NCBI GenBank assembly: GCA_019671005.1
Contig: CM033712.1
Coordinates: 76,582,479 to 76,646,478 of the forward strand
From: Hibiscus mutabilis
Taxonomy: Eukaryota > Streptophyta > Magnoliopsida > Malvales > Malvaceae
DNA: 64,000 nucleotides
Reading direction: 5' to 3'
Shown: positions 44,420 through 56,498 of the stretch, piece after piece
Layout: each line of letters opens with the position of its first letter
How positions within the stretch are numbered: position 1 is the first letter of the stretch
Translations under genes and position numbers: made by a program
Notes under the pieces: generated by a model
Databases searched by the model: none
What the model saw: the letters and a program-made list of their open reading frames with translations, nothing else
Told to the model about the DNA's origin: nothing

Positions 44420-45233
44420 TCCTTTGCACAAACAATTTGTTCAGCAGGATTTTTGAGTCAGATATTCAGTTTGTACAAGAATCATATTGGTTCAGAGATT
44501 GGTCTCTGGTCATCTATCTGGACATCCTACTGAAGCATTTTCGATCAGGCAGCTGATTCTTAGCAGCTTGCCTTGTTGCAACAGCTTGTGAACAGCAGAA
44601 AGCTTAGAGTTTGAATTCAAGTCTTGATTTTGAGTGCCCCTTTTTGTTTCCTGATTTTGTTCGACAATACCTTTGTCAGAATAATATGGACCGGCTCTGA
44701 TTGTACATTTAAGTTTGATAAGTGAATTTTCCAACGAAGATTTTCTGCAAACACAATTGAACTAACCCGTTGGTAGATAGGGGGCTCTTTGATACAGAAT
44801 AAGGTCATTCACAACAAGTGGGGCATGAGTCGGACCTAAGCAATATAATCTTCAAAGAAAAGAATAAATATGTATTTTGGCAACCAAACTTGGTTTCAAG
44901 GTGTAAATTGATTCTTAAATAATTTTTGTTCGATTAGGTATATGTACTTGGCTTTAAAATTCAATTCGATAACTAAAGTTTTTTTGGTCCAATTAGATAC
45001 ATGAACTTGACTTGTTGGTTCAAATTTATACTTGAACTTCACTTTTTCAGTCAAATTGGTACTTAAGAATTACAATAATGACTTGTTTGATCCAATTTTC
45101 ACCATGGAATCAAGTTTAAGTATTAATTTGAACTTAAAAACCAAGTTTAATATCTAATTGGACAAAAAATATTAGGCATCAATTTAAACCGTAAAATCAA
45201 CTTCAAGTACCAACAAATTATATATTGAATTAT
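44420..45233. other. 3' flank and repetitive spacer
   Basis: 3' untranslated part of the PsbP gene to about 44700, then diffuse repeat text (GGTACTTGAACTTG-like phrases, 44880-45230). No gene. Confidence 0.45.
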
Positions 45234-45234
45234 A

Positions 45235-46165
45235 GGTTATATTTTGATACACAAACTGTGTAAAAAAGATTTACACAATCTAAAAAGTTATATTTTGATA
45301 TACAAGATATGTAAAAAAAATTACACAACCCTTCTATAAAATTTAAAACCTGAATCCCAAACACTATCCTCCTAAAATCTAAACCTTAAATCCTAAACCC
45401 TAAACTCTAAATTCTAACCATAAACCTTAAATTTTATACCCTACACACTAAACCCCTAAACTTTAAACCCTAAACCCTATAATTGAAAGGCTTGTGTAAA
45501 CTAGAGTTTGCACAAGCTTGTGTATCAAAGTATTTTCCAAATCGATAACCTAAATCCTAACCCTAACACCTTAAAACCTAAACATTAAACCCTAAACTCT
45601 AAATTATAACCATAAACCTTAAATTCCACCCCTACAACCTAAACCCATAAACCCTAAACCACAACCTAAATATCTAAACCCTAAAATTGAAATGCTTGTG
45701 TAAAATTTAGTTTACACAAGTTTGTGTATCAAAGTATTTTCCTTAAATTATACTTTAAATTCGAATTCAAATATCAAAATATATATTTAAAAAATGGTTA
45801 TATTTTGATACACAAGCCGGGTAAAAATTTACTCAACCTTTCTATAAAATTTAAAACCTAAATCCTAAACCTTAGCACCCTAAAACATAAACCTTAAACT
45901 CTAAATTTTAACCATAAACCTTAAATTCTACACCCTACAAGCTAAACCCCTAAACTTTAAATCCTAACCTAAAACCCCAACCCTAAAATTGAAAGGCTTG
46001 GTTTAAGGTTTTTGGGGTTTAGGTTGTAAGGTGTACAATTTAAGGTTTATGGTTAGAATAATAGAATTTAGAGTTTAAGGTTTAGGTTTTAGTGTGCTAG
46101 GATTAGGGATTTAAGTTTTAAATTTTATAACTTAAAAATGAAGGGTTGTGTATCAAAATATAAAC
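45235..46165. mobile_element. Foldback element containing degenerate telomere-like repeats
   Basis: Starts AGGTTATATTTTGATACACAA and ends TTGTGTATCAAAATATAAACCTT, an inverted pair. Inside are three roughly 240-290-bp units, each made of a run of CCCTAAAC/CCTAAACT variants and the phrase AAATTGAAAGGCTTG(G/T)GTAAA, near 45350-45500, 45560-45700 and 45850-46000. The last part (46000-46130) turns to the opposite orientation (GGTTTAGG). A much decayed relative lies at about 53480-53680. Confidence 0.65.
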
Positions 46166-46185
46166 CTTAAAAAATATGGTTGACC

Positions 46186-47014
46186 TAGGGGTGCTTATTG
46201 AGTTGAGCAGCTCGCAAACAACTCAAGTTTGACTTGGTCAAAACTCGGTTAATGCTCGACTTGAGATCGAGCTCAACTCGAGATCTTAGCGAGTCAAGTT
46301 GAGCAAGACCCAACTCTACTCGATAAGTTCGTGAGCAGCTCATTACTTTTTTTATAAAGTCCTTTATGATTTTTTGGTGGCTACCTCACAAAATTATGTT
46401 TCAAGACATTTAAATACTAGGCAAAAACTCTAAAAAAAATCAATAAATTAAAAAGTTAATTTGTATTAATAAAAAAGTAAATTATAATAATGAGTCTTTT
46501 CATTTTTTTTATTAAAGTCTTTCTTTTTCTTTTATTATTACTTCATGCATAAAAGTAAAAAAGAAAAAAGTCTTCAATTTCCACTTCCTATATAAAAAAT
46601 AAGATTGAAAGTTAAAATCACGAAATTCTTAAGGTATACTATCTTTTGTTGTTCATCGAAGATTGTTGAGAAATAAAAAAGTGTCTCACACTTAAATATA
46701 AATTTTATCTCTAACTCAGTCATGAAAGGTTCGTTTATTTATCTCCTAAGACCTCACATTTTTTTTTGAATTTCTATGTTTATATTAAGCTCTAATAGTA
46801 TCACTAGATTTTATCTAATTTTAAAAAATAAGGTACAAATTTTGACGAGCTTAACGAGCAACAAGTTAAGCAACGAAATTTTTTAACAAATGCAAGTTGA
46901 GCAAAATTTTATCGAACTTAACGAGTAAGGAGTCAAGTCAAATAACGATATTTTTAACGAATATGAATCGAGCACTACTCTATTTCGCGATCGACTCGCT
47001 CGATAAGCACATTA
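46186..47014. mobile_element. hAT-like non-autonomous element, 829 bp
   Basis: TAGGGGTGCTTATTGAGTTGAGC at the left. The right end reverse-complements to TAATGTGCTTATCGAGCGAGTC. Flanking octamers GGTTGACC (46178-46185) and AGTTGACC (47015-47022) match at 7 of 8 positions. Many GAGCTC/CTCGAG-type subterminal motifs. No transposase frame. Confidence 0.75.
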
Positions 47015-47022
47015 AGTTGACC

Positions 47023-47920
47023 CTTAATTTTGTATTGCCCAAATAAACACTGTTTTTTTATTACTTTCTCATCATAGACCGAATTTTCAACTGTTAGTAA
47101 AAAGTTTGGCCAACAAAAACATCCAACTAACGGCCTTGTATCAACTATCAACCGAACACACCCTTTGGGAGTACTGATCGCCTGTGGGTGGACTCATATT
47201 ATTCACATATTACCCACCCGTGAATTCTTGACACGCCCCCACTAATTCAAGATTAGCGTCTACTTTTGTCTTTTTAGTCTTTTGTTTATGCTAAAAAATA
47301 AATTATTAGGTAATAATAAATTTCTTAAAAGCAACATTAAGAATTATTTTAATAATTCAAATTTAATTAGGAAGACTTGTAATATTAAGTACATTACTTT
47401 TTGTTGTACTTAGATCGACATAGCAGATAATTAATTATATGAAGAATGATAACAAAAAGTTATCATGTTTAAGTGTAAGCAGTTTGGTATCGCTTAAGCA
47501 GGTCTTATGTTCAAGGCTGTGTATATAGAAAAACTCTACTAGGAAACTCACGGGTCGATATGGATTAGTCATAGCAAAGTCTTAGGAAATCACGAAGTCA
47601 ACCAAAAAAATTATCAATTCCATAATCTTATAGTATTATTCAAATCTACGTGGCAGAATTTGATTGGCGATGTCATGTGACACAGATACTAGAGTTATAG
47701 GAGAACATATTGATACCACACAATATAACTCCCATAGTACCTACCAGTCTTCCCTCCAACCGTAGCTTCAAAATGTGTTGAAATCCTCAACTGTTCAGTC
47801 TTTTTTTGAAACATTGGTTTCATCAAGAACCCTTTATTCCAATCTCTCCGAAAAAAACCAATATATGCATGCATGTATGTATATGTTGTGAAAGCAAATT
47901 TCATCTAAAGAACTTCATAC
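47023..47920. other. Upstream region of the NHX gene
   Basis: AT-rich, no ORF or repeat boundary recognised. A TATA-like TATATAACTCC is absent, so I assign no promoter element. Confidence 0.4.
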
Positions 47921-50889
47921 ATGTCCACCATTGAAACTATGTCAAATTCTTGGACACTCCAAAGTTCAACAGATTTTCTTAGTACCGGCACCATCATTGC
48001 ACTTACCGTCTTCTTTTCACTTCTTTGTGCTTGTATCATTGTAGGTCACCTACTCGAAAACAACCGTTGGGCTAACAAGTCGATTACAGCACTTCTTTTG
48101 GTATCAAAACTTGTTTCTCTGACTTGGAATTTTGTTCTGAACTCGATTCGGTGTAAGAATTGTGAGTTTTGATTGATTTCTGTGTGGCCTGTATACAGGG
48201 GTTAGGTGCTGGAGCTGTGGTGTTGTTTGTTTATAAGGGCAATAGTTCAAAGATTCTAGTGTTCAATGAGGACTTGTTCTTCCTTTATTTGCTTCCTCCG
48301 ATAATTTTCAATGCCGGGTACCGGTTTCTCTGATCATTTTTGTGTGAATTCTATTGGTTCATGATAAAATTTGGTTGAATCTGATTTTCATTTGAGGTTT
48401 TGGGAATCTGGCTGCAGATTCCAAGTCAAGAAAAAGCAGTTCTTCAAGAACTTCACGATAATTCTGATGTTTGGAATATTTGGCACAGTAATTTCGTTTT
48501 GCCTCATATCACTAGGTAAGATTTATTGTTATCTTTGCTATTTACCAAGGAATTTGATTGTTAGTCCTGGAATTCACCACAGTTAATACATTTGCAGACA
48601 AATAGCTTGTCTTAAAGCTTCAATGACTAACATTGCAGGTGCCTTTTTGCTGTTCAAGAAAATTGGTGTGACATCCTTGAGCACTCAAGATTACTTGGGT
48701 GATATAACGATTCCGGTTCATCATTTTATGCCGACTGTCTTTTGATTATCCAGCACTCACACTTTCGGTTTCCGTACTGCAGCTGTTGGTGCCATATTGT
48801 CTGCAACTGATACTGTGTGTACATTGCAGGTATATTCGACAAGAGTATGCTGTTTCGACTCTAAATATATGTTTGTTACGACACTAATACACATGAATGT
48901 TTCTTGTGTCAAAAAGGTACTTAATCAAGATGAAACACCCTTCCTTTACAGTGTTATATTTGGGGAAGGAGTAGTGAATGATGCTACTTCCATCGTGCTT
49001 TTCAACGCAGTTCAATCGATCGATATGGACAATATCGATGCCTTGATATCCTTGAGACTGTTAGGGGACTTTTCTTTACCTCTTCTTCTCTAGTACCATT
49101 CTTGGTATAGCAGTAAGTCATCACATTTGATTTTCTTTGATTCCTAAATTTCCGATGAACACGCCTTCAGTATCTTCCTTTACTGTTTAGAACTTTAAGC
49201 ATTACCTACACTCAGATAGCCAAATCAGCCTCACAGGTTTGATCTGGTTTGATGTTTTCAGGCAGGACTTTTAAGTGCTTTTATCATAAAAACACTTTAC
49301 TTTGGAAGGTATATATGCCCTTTTTCAGCCATTTATGATTGATATTCCTTCTAAACAATTCACCAGAAATTATATAAATTTCCTTTCTGTTCTTCAAATG
49401 ATAGGCATTCGACAGACCGGGAAGTCGCACTCATGTTGATCATGGCTTATTTGTCATATATGATGGCTGAGGTACAAATAAGAGAATTTCTTCTTTATTC
49501 AATTTCATTGCCTTCTTCCTTCTCACCATCACAATAAGTCTTGGATTCAGATTCGAAACTAACATAACAGATGTTTATCTTTGAATGCAGCTACTGAATC
49601 TCAGTGGGATTTTGACAGTTTTCTTCTGCGGCATTGTCATGTCACACTATACATGGCATAATGTTACCGAAAGCTCGAGGACAACAACAAAGTAAGAACT
49701 CTGTCTTCTGTTTTCTTCCCCGACGTTTGAATGTGAATCTTCAAGCTCATATCTGTCGATTTTCAGGCATGCATTTGCGACAATGTCATTCATTGCAGAA
49801 ACATTTATATTCCTATATGTTGGCATGGATGCCTTGAACATTGACAAATGGAAACTCAGCAGTGCAAGGTAGTTTTCTCTTTTTCTGATGTGCCGTTCAA
49901 GCGAATTAGTCCGTTGCATCTTAACTACACAAATTGGTCGAACGAGCAAGCGGCTAGAATATCTTATGATTCTAACTTGGATTGTGTTCTGGTTTCAGTG
50001 CAGGAACTTCTGTTGTTGTCAGCTCAACACTATTCGCATTGGTGTTAGTTGGAAGGGCGGCATTTGTGTACCCTCTAGCAAACTTCATCAACTGTATTCG
50101 AAAACGAGAAGGTTCAAAAATTGAGTTTCAACAGCAGGTGATTGTCATGACCATCCAAGCATTTAACTATTGTCAAACAGTTCTAATTTGAACTTCTTCA
50201 AACTCATTGAATTCACAGTTTATAATGTGGTGGGCGGGCCTCATGAGAGGTGCTGTTACTATTGCGCTGTCTTATAACCAGGTAAATGATCATAATCCTA
50301 GTTTTGGTTTAACAACTAAATTTTCTTCTTTCTTTGTTGATATTAAGATCAGCATACTCAAATGCAGTTTTCAAATTCCGAGAATAAAGATACCGAAGAT
50401 TCGGCATTGATGATCACCTCTACCATGATTGTAGTCCTGTTTAGCACAGTGGTAAGATAATTAGTTCATAACTGCATGATATCATTTTCTGCAATATGTT
50501 GAACATGTCATGTTCAGGAACATCGATGTAAGAATGTTGTTGTGGGACAGGTGTTTGGTTCCATAACAAAGCCATTGATCGAAGCAGTCCTACTACGACA
50601 AGCAAAACCAAATGTTTCAGATGCTGTTGATAGTCCCAGGCTTGAAGACTTGAGAATTCTGCTCATCGAAACTGGTGAAGCGAGTGAAACGGAAGAGAAT
50701 CAACCGGCTGCCGCAGCCCATAGGAGTAGTAGTTTAAGCTTGTTATTGACTCACCCAACCTGGACAGTTCATTACTTGTGGAGGAAATTCGATGACAGAT
50801 TCATGAGACCAGTTTTCGGCGGAAGGGGATTTGTTCCATTTGTGGCCAGTTCACCCACAGGTGCAGCTGATGAAACTTCAGGAACCTGA
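47921..50889 (+). CDS. NHX: Vacuolar-type Na+(K+)/H+ antiporter, NHX class I (one frameshift)
   Basis: Fourteen exons, all GT..AG: 47921-48100, 48199-48317, 48418-48515, 48639-48698, 48783-48829, 48917-49112, 49262-49308, 49405-49471, 49591-49691, 49767-49868, 49999-50137, 50219-50281, 50368-50451 and 50551-50889. Fourteen exons and about 546 residues are the usual class I NHX layout. Marks include the amiloride-binding segment LFFLYLLPPI (residues 86-95), GEGVVNDATSIVLFNA, YFGRHSTDREVAL, FFCGIVMSHYTWHNVTESSR and the tail FMRPVFGGRGFVPF. These transporters exchange cytosolic Na+ or K+ for vacuolar H+, serving salt tolerance, K+ storage and pH. One extra T in the run 49070-49073 (exon 6) shifts the frame to a TAG 20 nt later. 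Everything after it is intact, so this is either a very recent null allele or a base-calling error. Convergent with the AT74-like gene. Confidence 0.9.
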
Positions 50890-51297
50890 AGAACTACGTC
50901 TACCTACGTTACTTCGACTCCATATTTTTCTTCAAGTACCTGTGTCTGACGCAAATCATTTTATGTACACGAAGATATGACCTTTTAGTCATCATCCAAA
51001 AACAAGACAAAAACTAAACATACCTATTTCGGAGATGTACCCATATGATATGGGTACATCTTTGATACTCAAACCCAAATCCGAATAGCATACCTTCTGA
51101 AAGTCCTGCTAGCCTCTGATGCTTTGTATTGAAGTAATAACAAATGTAGGGGTCATAGACAAGGGAAATCTATTAAGAAGATTCATTTGCTAAATCCATC
51201 TATATGAATGAACTTTCCAATAGGGCATCATGTAATACAACTCTTGCATTCAAAGAATTAGTATCTACAGCTTCTTTTATTTTTTGGGGAATGGATA

Positions 51298-53086
51298 TCA
51301 ATTACTTTCAACATCATTTTCCGAGTCTACTTCATAGTCGAAAAATGACTTAAGATACCAGGTACAATGATCATTCCAATCAGCCTTGTTGCCAGTGATT
51401 CGCCATTTTTGGTCTTGTATCATATCCGGAGAGAGTCCCCATTCCACCATCTCTTCATCGGTATGATTTATCGCTAAGCTATAATCTCCGCCCTGTCCCA
51501 ACTCCATTACTCGAAACTCACAATTCTCGGGATTATTTAAGAGTTCGAATTGGTCGACGGTCCATTTGAACCACTTCATTAGAAACACCCGTGATGCTAG
51601 ACCATGCGAGATGATTATGAGATTCAAATCTTGACAAGGATCTTTGTGAAGCCTATTCAAGTCTATGTCTCTCCAGAGAGATTCAAGAAAACCTGCAAAT
51701 TTCAATGAATTTTCTTCCATTTAGCATCCACTGACCAAACTACATATCAAAACCCCTCAATTATTTTGGATTCATTCTCTAAGATTAAAGAACAAGAAAG
51801 ATACATATCAAACGGCAGATTTGGCATCTCTTTTCAATATCACTTGAAAGGTGAGATTCGAGTCTAGTTCAATCTTACTTCTCTAAGACTTTCAAAACCA
51901 GTGGACAATGAACATAGACAACTATTGTTAACTCGATCAAAAATGGATGACACCGCAAATCAAGCCCTTGAACCAACCATTTTAGCAATTAATTTCCAAG
52001 AAGTTAATCTTCATACTCATGCACACAACCATTATAAGAAGCATTGAAACATACATACACATGTTCTGGTACCAAAATATTACCCGAATAGAAATGTTTT
52101 GAGGGGAAAACAACTGTCTGTACTTATTTCCTATATTCTATTAGCATTTTCCTATGCAGAGATTAGAAACATACACCATAGAAATCTATGCTCATTACAC
52201 AGTCAAGGAAGCACTAAAACAGATGCTTACGTATGCAGTTTAACAGTCCCTCGATATTCGTCTCTTTTGCCGTTACCCGGATTTCATTCAAAAAGTTCAT
52301 AGCTTTCCAAGCCACAAAGCAAGCCATTACCAGATAGTATCATTCCCAACAAGAATACAGATTGATTTTAACATTCATCTTAATTTTTGTTTTTTTCTCA
52401 TTGCTTTCACAATCAATGAAAAAACATTCCAAATCATTATCTACTTAGAAAGCTACTTTACATTAACACCAAGTACTTCACATTTTTTTCAGCAACAATT
52501 TCTTAAATGTCTATGAACAGATTCAAAAACCAACAATTCTCAATTCCCAATCACCATTTTCTTCACTAGAAAACTAATAATAGGAAAACACCAGAATGAA
52601 AAAGAGCTTACTTGAAACACGATCAAAAACATCGGCGGCGGATTCACCTTCAGGGAACCTATAAAAAAACCTCCCAAAATTTTCCCTCGTCTCCTTTATA
52701 GCCTTCATCCTTTCCTGAACCTGAAAATTCCCAAAGTCCTGTTCTCGAATCCTACACTCTTCCCTTACCCCAATCACCCTTTTCTTCGAAAACGATTTCC
52801 CGATCTCCCGCAGCGTGGATCGGGTCCGCTCGTAAGGAGAGACGTAGAAGTAGACCCGCCAATCGGGGCAAGACCCATGGCCGGAAATGAGTTCCCGAAG
52901 GTGCGAACCGGCAAGGCGGGCTTGGGCACGGCCTTCTTCGGTTAAGGAGATCTTGTAGTCGGGGATTTTCGAGTAGGCCGAGGTGTCTAAGTTGCCTTCC
53001 GACTCACCATGTCGGACTAGGATAATCCGCTTCGGTAGCACCTTCTTCTTGCCGGATTGGTGGTTTCTATGGTTATTCTCTTGCAT
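51298..53086 (-). CDS. Phosphoglycerate mutase family protein, AT74-like
   Basis: Two exons on the minus strand (53086-52612 and 51692-51298) joined at a phase-1 GT..AG intron. The product is 289 residues with no breaks. It is a histidine phosphatase-superfamily protein: the phospho-accepting RHG motif in IILVRHGESEGN (residues 21-32, His26), then YVSPYERTRSTLREI, the acidic EQDFGNFQ block, the FPEGESAADVFDRV helix and the second catalytic His in IIISHGLASRVF (about residue 188). The branch resembles Arabidopsis At3g05170 (AT74); its substrate is unknown, and the name phosphoglycerate mutase is historical. No targeting peptide is evident, so it is probably cytosolic. The ATG at 53086 lies 121 bp downstream of a TATA box (53207-53214). 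Confidence 0.9.
51723..52580 (-). other. Intron of the AT74-like gene
   Basis: The 919-bp intron (51693-52611) has no repeat or second gene. The plus-strand frame 52099-52302 within it has no domain and is not supported. Confidence 0.6.
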
Positions 53087-53206
53087 TTTTGAGGAGGATA
53101 AATGAGTTTTTTGGTAAAAAAAAAAGATTAGATTTTTGTTGAAATTTGAAATGTTGGGATGTAAATCTGGAATTTCTGCAATTTGAAAGCTTCGATTTCT
53201 CTCTCC

Positions 53207-53214
53207 TATTTATA
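53207..53214 (-). promoter_or_regulatory. TATA box of the AT74-like gene
   Basis: Minus strand CCCTATAAATAGGAG, an almost ideal plant TATA box, followed within about 30 bp by a pyrimidine-rich leader. Confidence 0.65.
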
Positions 53215-53897
53215 GGGCTCAGCTCGGTTGCTTGTTGAATTAACTAAACTCTAAAGATGTATGGGATTAGATTCATTTATATTTCTGGTTTCCCCGTTCA
53301 AAGTTTCTAACTATTCTATTATATTATTTTTGGCTGTTCTCCCTGTTTTTTGGATTCTACCCCCTTATTAATTGACTTACGTGTTTTGTATATTTTAGTG
53401 GTAAGTTCAGTAGGAGCAAGCCTTTAATTCGAGATTTATTTAAATAATATTAAATTATTTACCACTTAAATTTATAATTTGAAGTTATATTTTAATACAT
53501 AAATTGTTTAAAAATTTTATACAATTTTAGTTAAATTATAACATCTAAAATTTTAGTCTTAAATATTTAAACTTAAATTTTAAATCTTAAATTTTAAACA
53601 TTAAATTAAATTTAAATACTAAAATTAATAGATTCGCGTAAAATTTAATTTACATGATATTATTTAACTTTCATATATATATATATATATATATATCCAA
53701 TTGCTTTGGTGCGGGGACAAATCTTCAAAATGTCAAAGCTATCTTTTGTTTACAAAAAAATATATAGATAGCAGCCTGTCTGCGCCTATTTTTACACATT
53801 ATATTGTTGCTTTCAACCATTGTTTTACGTTTCCCATTTTCAACTTTTGCATCTGAAAAAATTTCTAGTTTGTCTTCCCAAACAGGAAAAAATAAAT
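53215..53897. other. Intergenic, decayed repeats and AT microsatellite
   Basis: About 53480-53680 is an AT-decayed relative of the foldback unit at 45235 (TTATATTTTAATACATAAATTG .. TAAAATTTAATTTACA). An (AT)n tract is at 53673-53697. No gene. Confidence 0.5.
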
Positions 53898-54270
53898 TCT
53901 TAACTATAAAATAAGTGCTCAAACTATGCTTTTTTTTTTGCAATAAGTGTCTAAAATATTTTTTTACTGAAATAGGTGCCTAAAGTTTCATTTTTGGCTG
54001 AAATAGGTGCCTAAATTATTTTTTGGCTAAAATAGGTGCCTAAACTTTCATTTTTGGTTGAAATAGGTGCCCAAATAGGTGCCAAAATTTACTTTAAAAT
54101 AAGCTAAAAATAAAAGTTTAGGCACCTATTTCAGCCAAAAAATAGTTTAGGCACCTATTTCAACCAAAATAAAAGTTTAAGCACCTATCTCAACCAAAAA
54201 ATACTTTAGGTACCTATTACAAAAAAAAGAAACATAGTTTAGGCACTAATTTTATAGTTTAGCCAAAAAT
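53898..54270. mobile_element. Foldback (near-palindromic) element built of about 36-bp units
   Basis: Left arm repeats GAAATAGGTGCCTAAACTTTCATTTTTGGCT several times (53965-54075). The right arm has the same units inverted (AAAAGTTTAGGCACCTATTTCAGCC, 54105-54240). Outer ends ACTATAAAATAAGTGCTCAAACTATG and, inverted, ACTATAAAATTAGTGCCTAAACTATG. A transcript could fold into a long hairpin. No coding capacity. Confidence 0.75.
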
Positions 54271-55073
54271 AAAACCTTTAATCCTACTCCAACCGTTTGA
54301 GGGAATAAATTGAATTATTTTTTCAAGGCTTAGAAAGGTATTTTTGCCCCCTGTTTATACCAAACAGTCAATAAGTCTCTCTGCAAAATATCGACTTAAT
54401 TTAATCTTTGAACTCGTAAATTGTAGCAATTAAGTCTTTTAACTAATGTTGATCGTTAATATACTAGCGTGACCGTTAACGGTGCTAACGTGATATCCCA
54501 CGTGTAAACAATGATGTAGTAGAGGGGCAATATTTGATTTTTTTTAGAAAAATCGAAGGAAAAGAGTGATTTTTAGGAAGTCCAATGACTTAATTGTTTT
54601 AAGTAATATTTAAACAAAAAATAAAAATACAATTAAATTTTAAAAATAAAAATACTATTAATTTTTTTAAAAGAAATTAAGTGAAAGTTATTTTTTAATA
54701 TATCAAAACCTATAAAAAGGATAAATTAGAAATTATTAAAAAATCAAAATTTTAAAACTATTTATAAAGTGTTAAAATTATAACAAAAAATAAAAAATTA
54801 TTAAAATTATATTGAAATCGACATTAGAAAAAAAAATTAAAAATATTTATATTGTTGTGGTTTAAATTTTACAATGCTTGCAATTCTCTAGATCGAGTGT
54901 AATGGTGAAGGTGACAAACTTGTCAAAAGATGTTTATCGAGCACAAACACACGATATATTACAACATAAACATAAATTCAAACATCATAAACAAGCCACA
55001 AATAGCGCATCTGAGCACATGTTTAACTAGCTCAACAAGTGATCTCTTACGAAATAATCGACAATGCGATTGT
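54271..55073. other. AT-rich spacer
   Basis: No gene or clear repeat. Sequence after about 54890 may be retroelement debris into which the copia element at 55074 inserted. Confidence 0.4.
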
Positions 55074-56128
55074 TGTTGGAAAAACATGATAAAATAGTAA
55101 CTTTGAGCCATATTTCGAATGGGTAAAGGTGGAAATTCGATTAGATATTATTCTACTCCATGAGACATTTACAACGGTATCTCATATGCTCAAAACGGGT
55201 GAGAAATGAATGAGAAATTGATGCTCAAAGTAAGGAGGTGTGAATTGAAAAAAATAGAAACCCTGAATCCCACATTGATGGGATAAATGAAATGGGAAGT
55301 GTTTATATACACTTACTCACTTTGTGGTCATTGAATGACTTGAGTTGAACTTGCCCCTTGTGCGAAGGGGTGTGAATCTAATCCTATTTGGGTTAGGGTG
55401 CACTCGCATGATGTGGGTGATGCGAATGTCCGGACCGGTTAGGCCTTGCATCGGCCTTACCACTTTGAATTAATTTTTCCTTTTGTGACAAGCATATTAT
55501 TCTGAAATTAAAGAGATATTTTCGGATTTGATTTTATACTTGCAGTTCACGCAAATATCTGATAGATGACAAAATTAGAATTTTGGTTTAGTCACGTTTA
55601 ACCTAATTTTTCCTTTTGTGACAAGCATATTATTCCGAAATTAAAGGGATATTTTCAGATTTAATTTTATACTTGCAGTTTACGCAAATATCCGATAAAT
55701 GACAAAAATAAAATTTTGGTTTAGTCACGTTTAACCTAATTTTCCCCTATAAATACATGACCTCTTTTCAAGTTTTTAAAACACGAAAAACACACACAGT
55801 TTTAAACTGCTTTTCTCTCCCCAGAAAACCTGTATCATTTTGGTGATAGTCGAAGGCTCGAGTTTGTTCGTGATTACTCAGTCGTGCTGCTGAAGATAAT
55901 CATCTGCTGTTGTACCTTGGGAGACCGACGACCAAGATCTCTAGCACCGAAGAGCAGTTGAATCTGTCTTAAGGAAACTGTGTTCGTGCAGGCCTCAACA
56001 ACCATATTTTTGGTTATTTCGAACTTATTTTTTATTATTCTGAATTTTGTTTTTATTCTTGTAATTTCTGTTCTTCTTTTTCCCGTTTAATATTAATTTA
56101 TTTCGAATTTAACCCTATTTGTCCAACA
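55074..56128 (+). repeat. 5' LTR of the copia element (1055 bp)
   Basis: TGTTGGAAAAACATG to TTGTCCAACA. It contains a 133-bp direct duplication (55471-55603 and 55604-55736, TAATTTTTCCTTTTGTGAC..) of which the partner LTR has only one copy. Confidence 0.88.
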
Positions 56129-56498
56129 ATCTTAAGACAGAATCTTTATATCCAAGGCAATTCGAAATAAGTGATTGTGAGTCAAGCAAATAAATTTGTT
56201 TTAAGACTTATCCTGCCATTTTAACAGGTTTGCTTAGATCTTAGAAATAAACGGGACAAATCTGTGTTACAGAAATTGTCGTTGAGAGTAACTAAGGTTA
56301 CAGATTTTGTGAAAAATCAAAATCAGAAATAAACGAAATTGAATTTCGATTTATTGGAATTATAACTAATTCCGAGTATTGGTTCTTTTGTGAACATGAA
56401 TAATGACTACGGAAAACTGTGTTGATTCGTCGAACACCAAGGTGTCGGCTCAAGGCTAGGGTTCGAAACAACCTATTCCGAATCTGAAAGCAACGACA

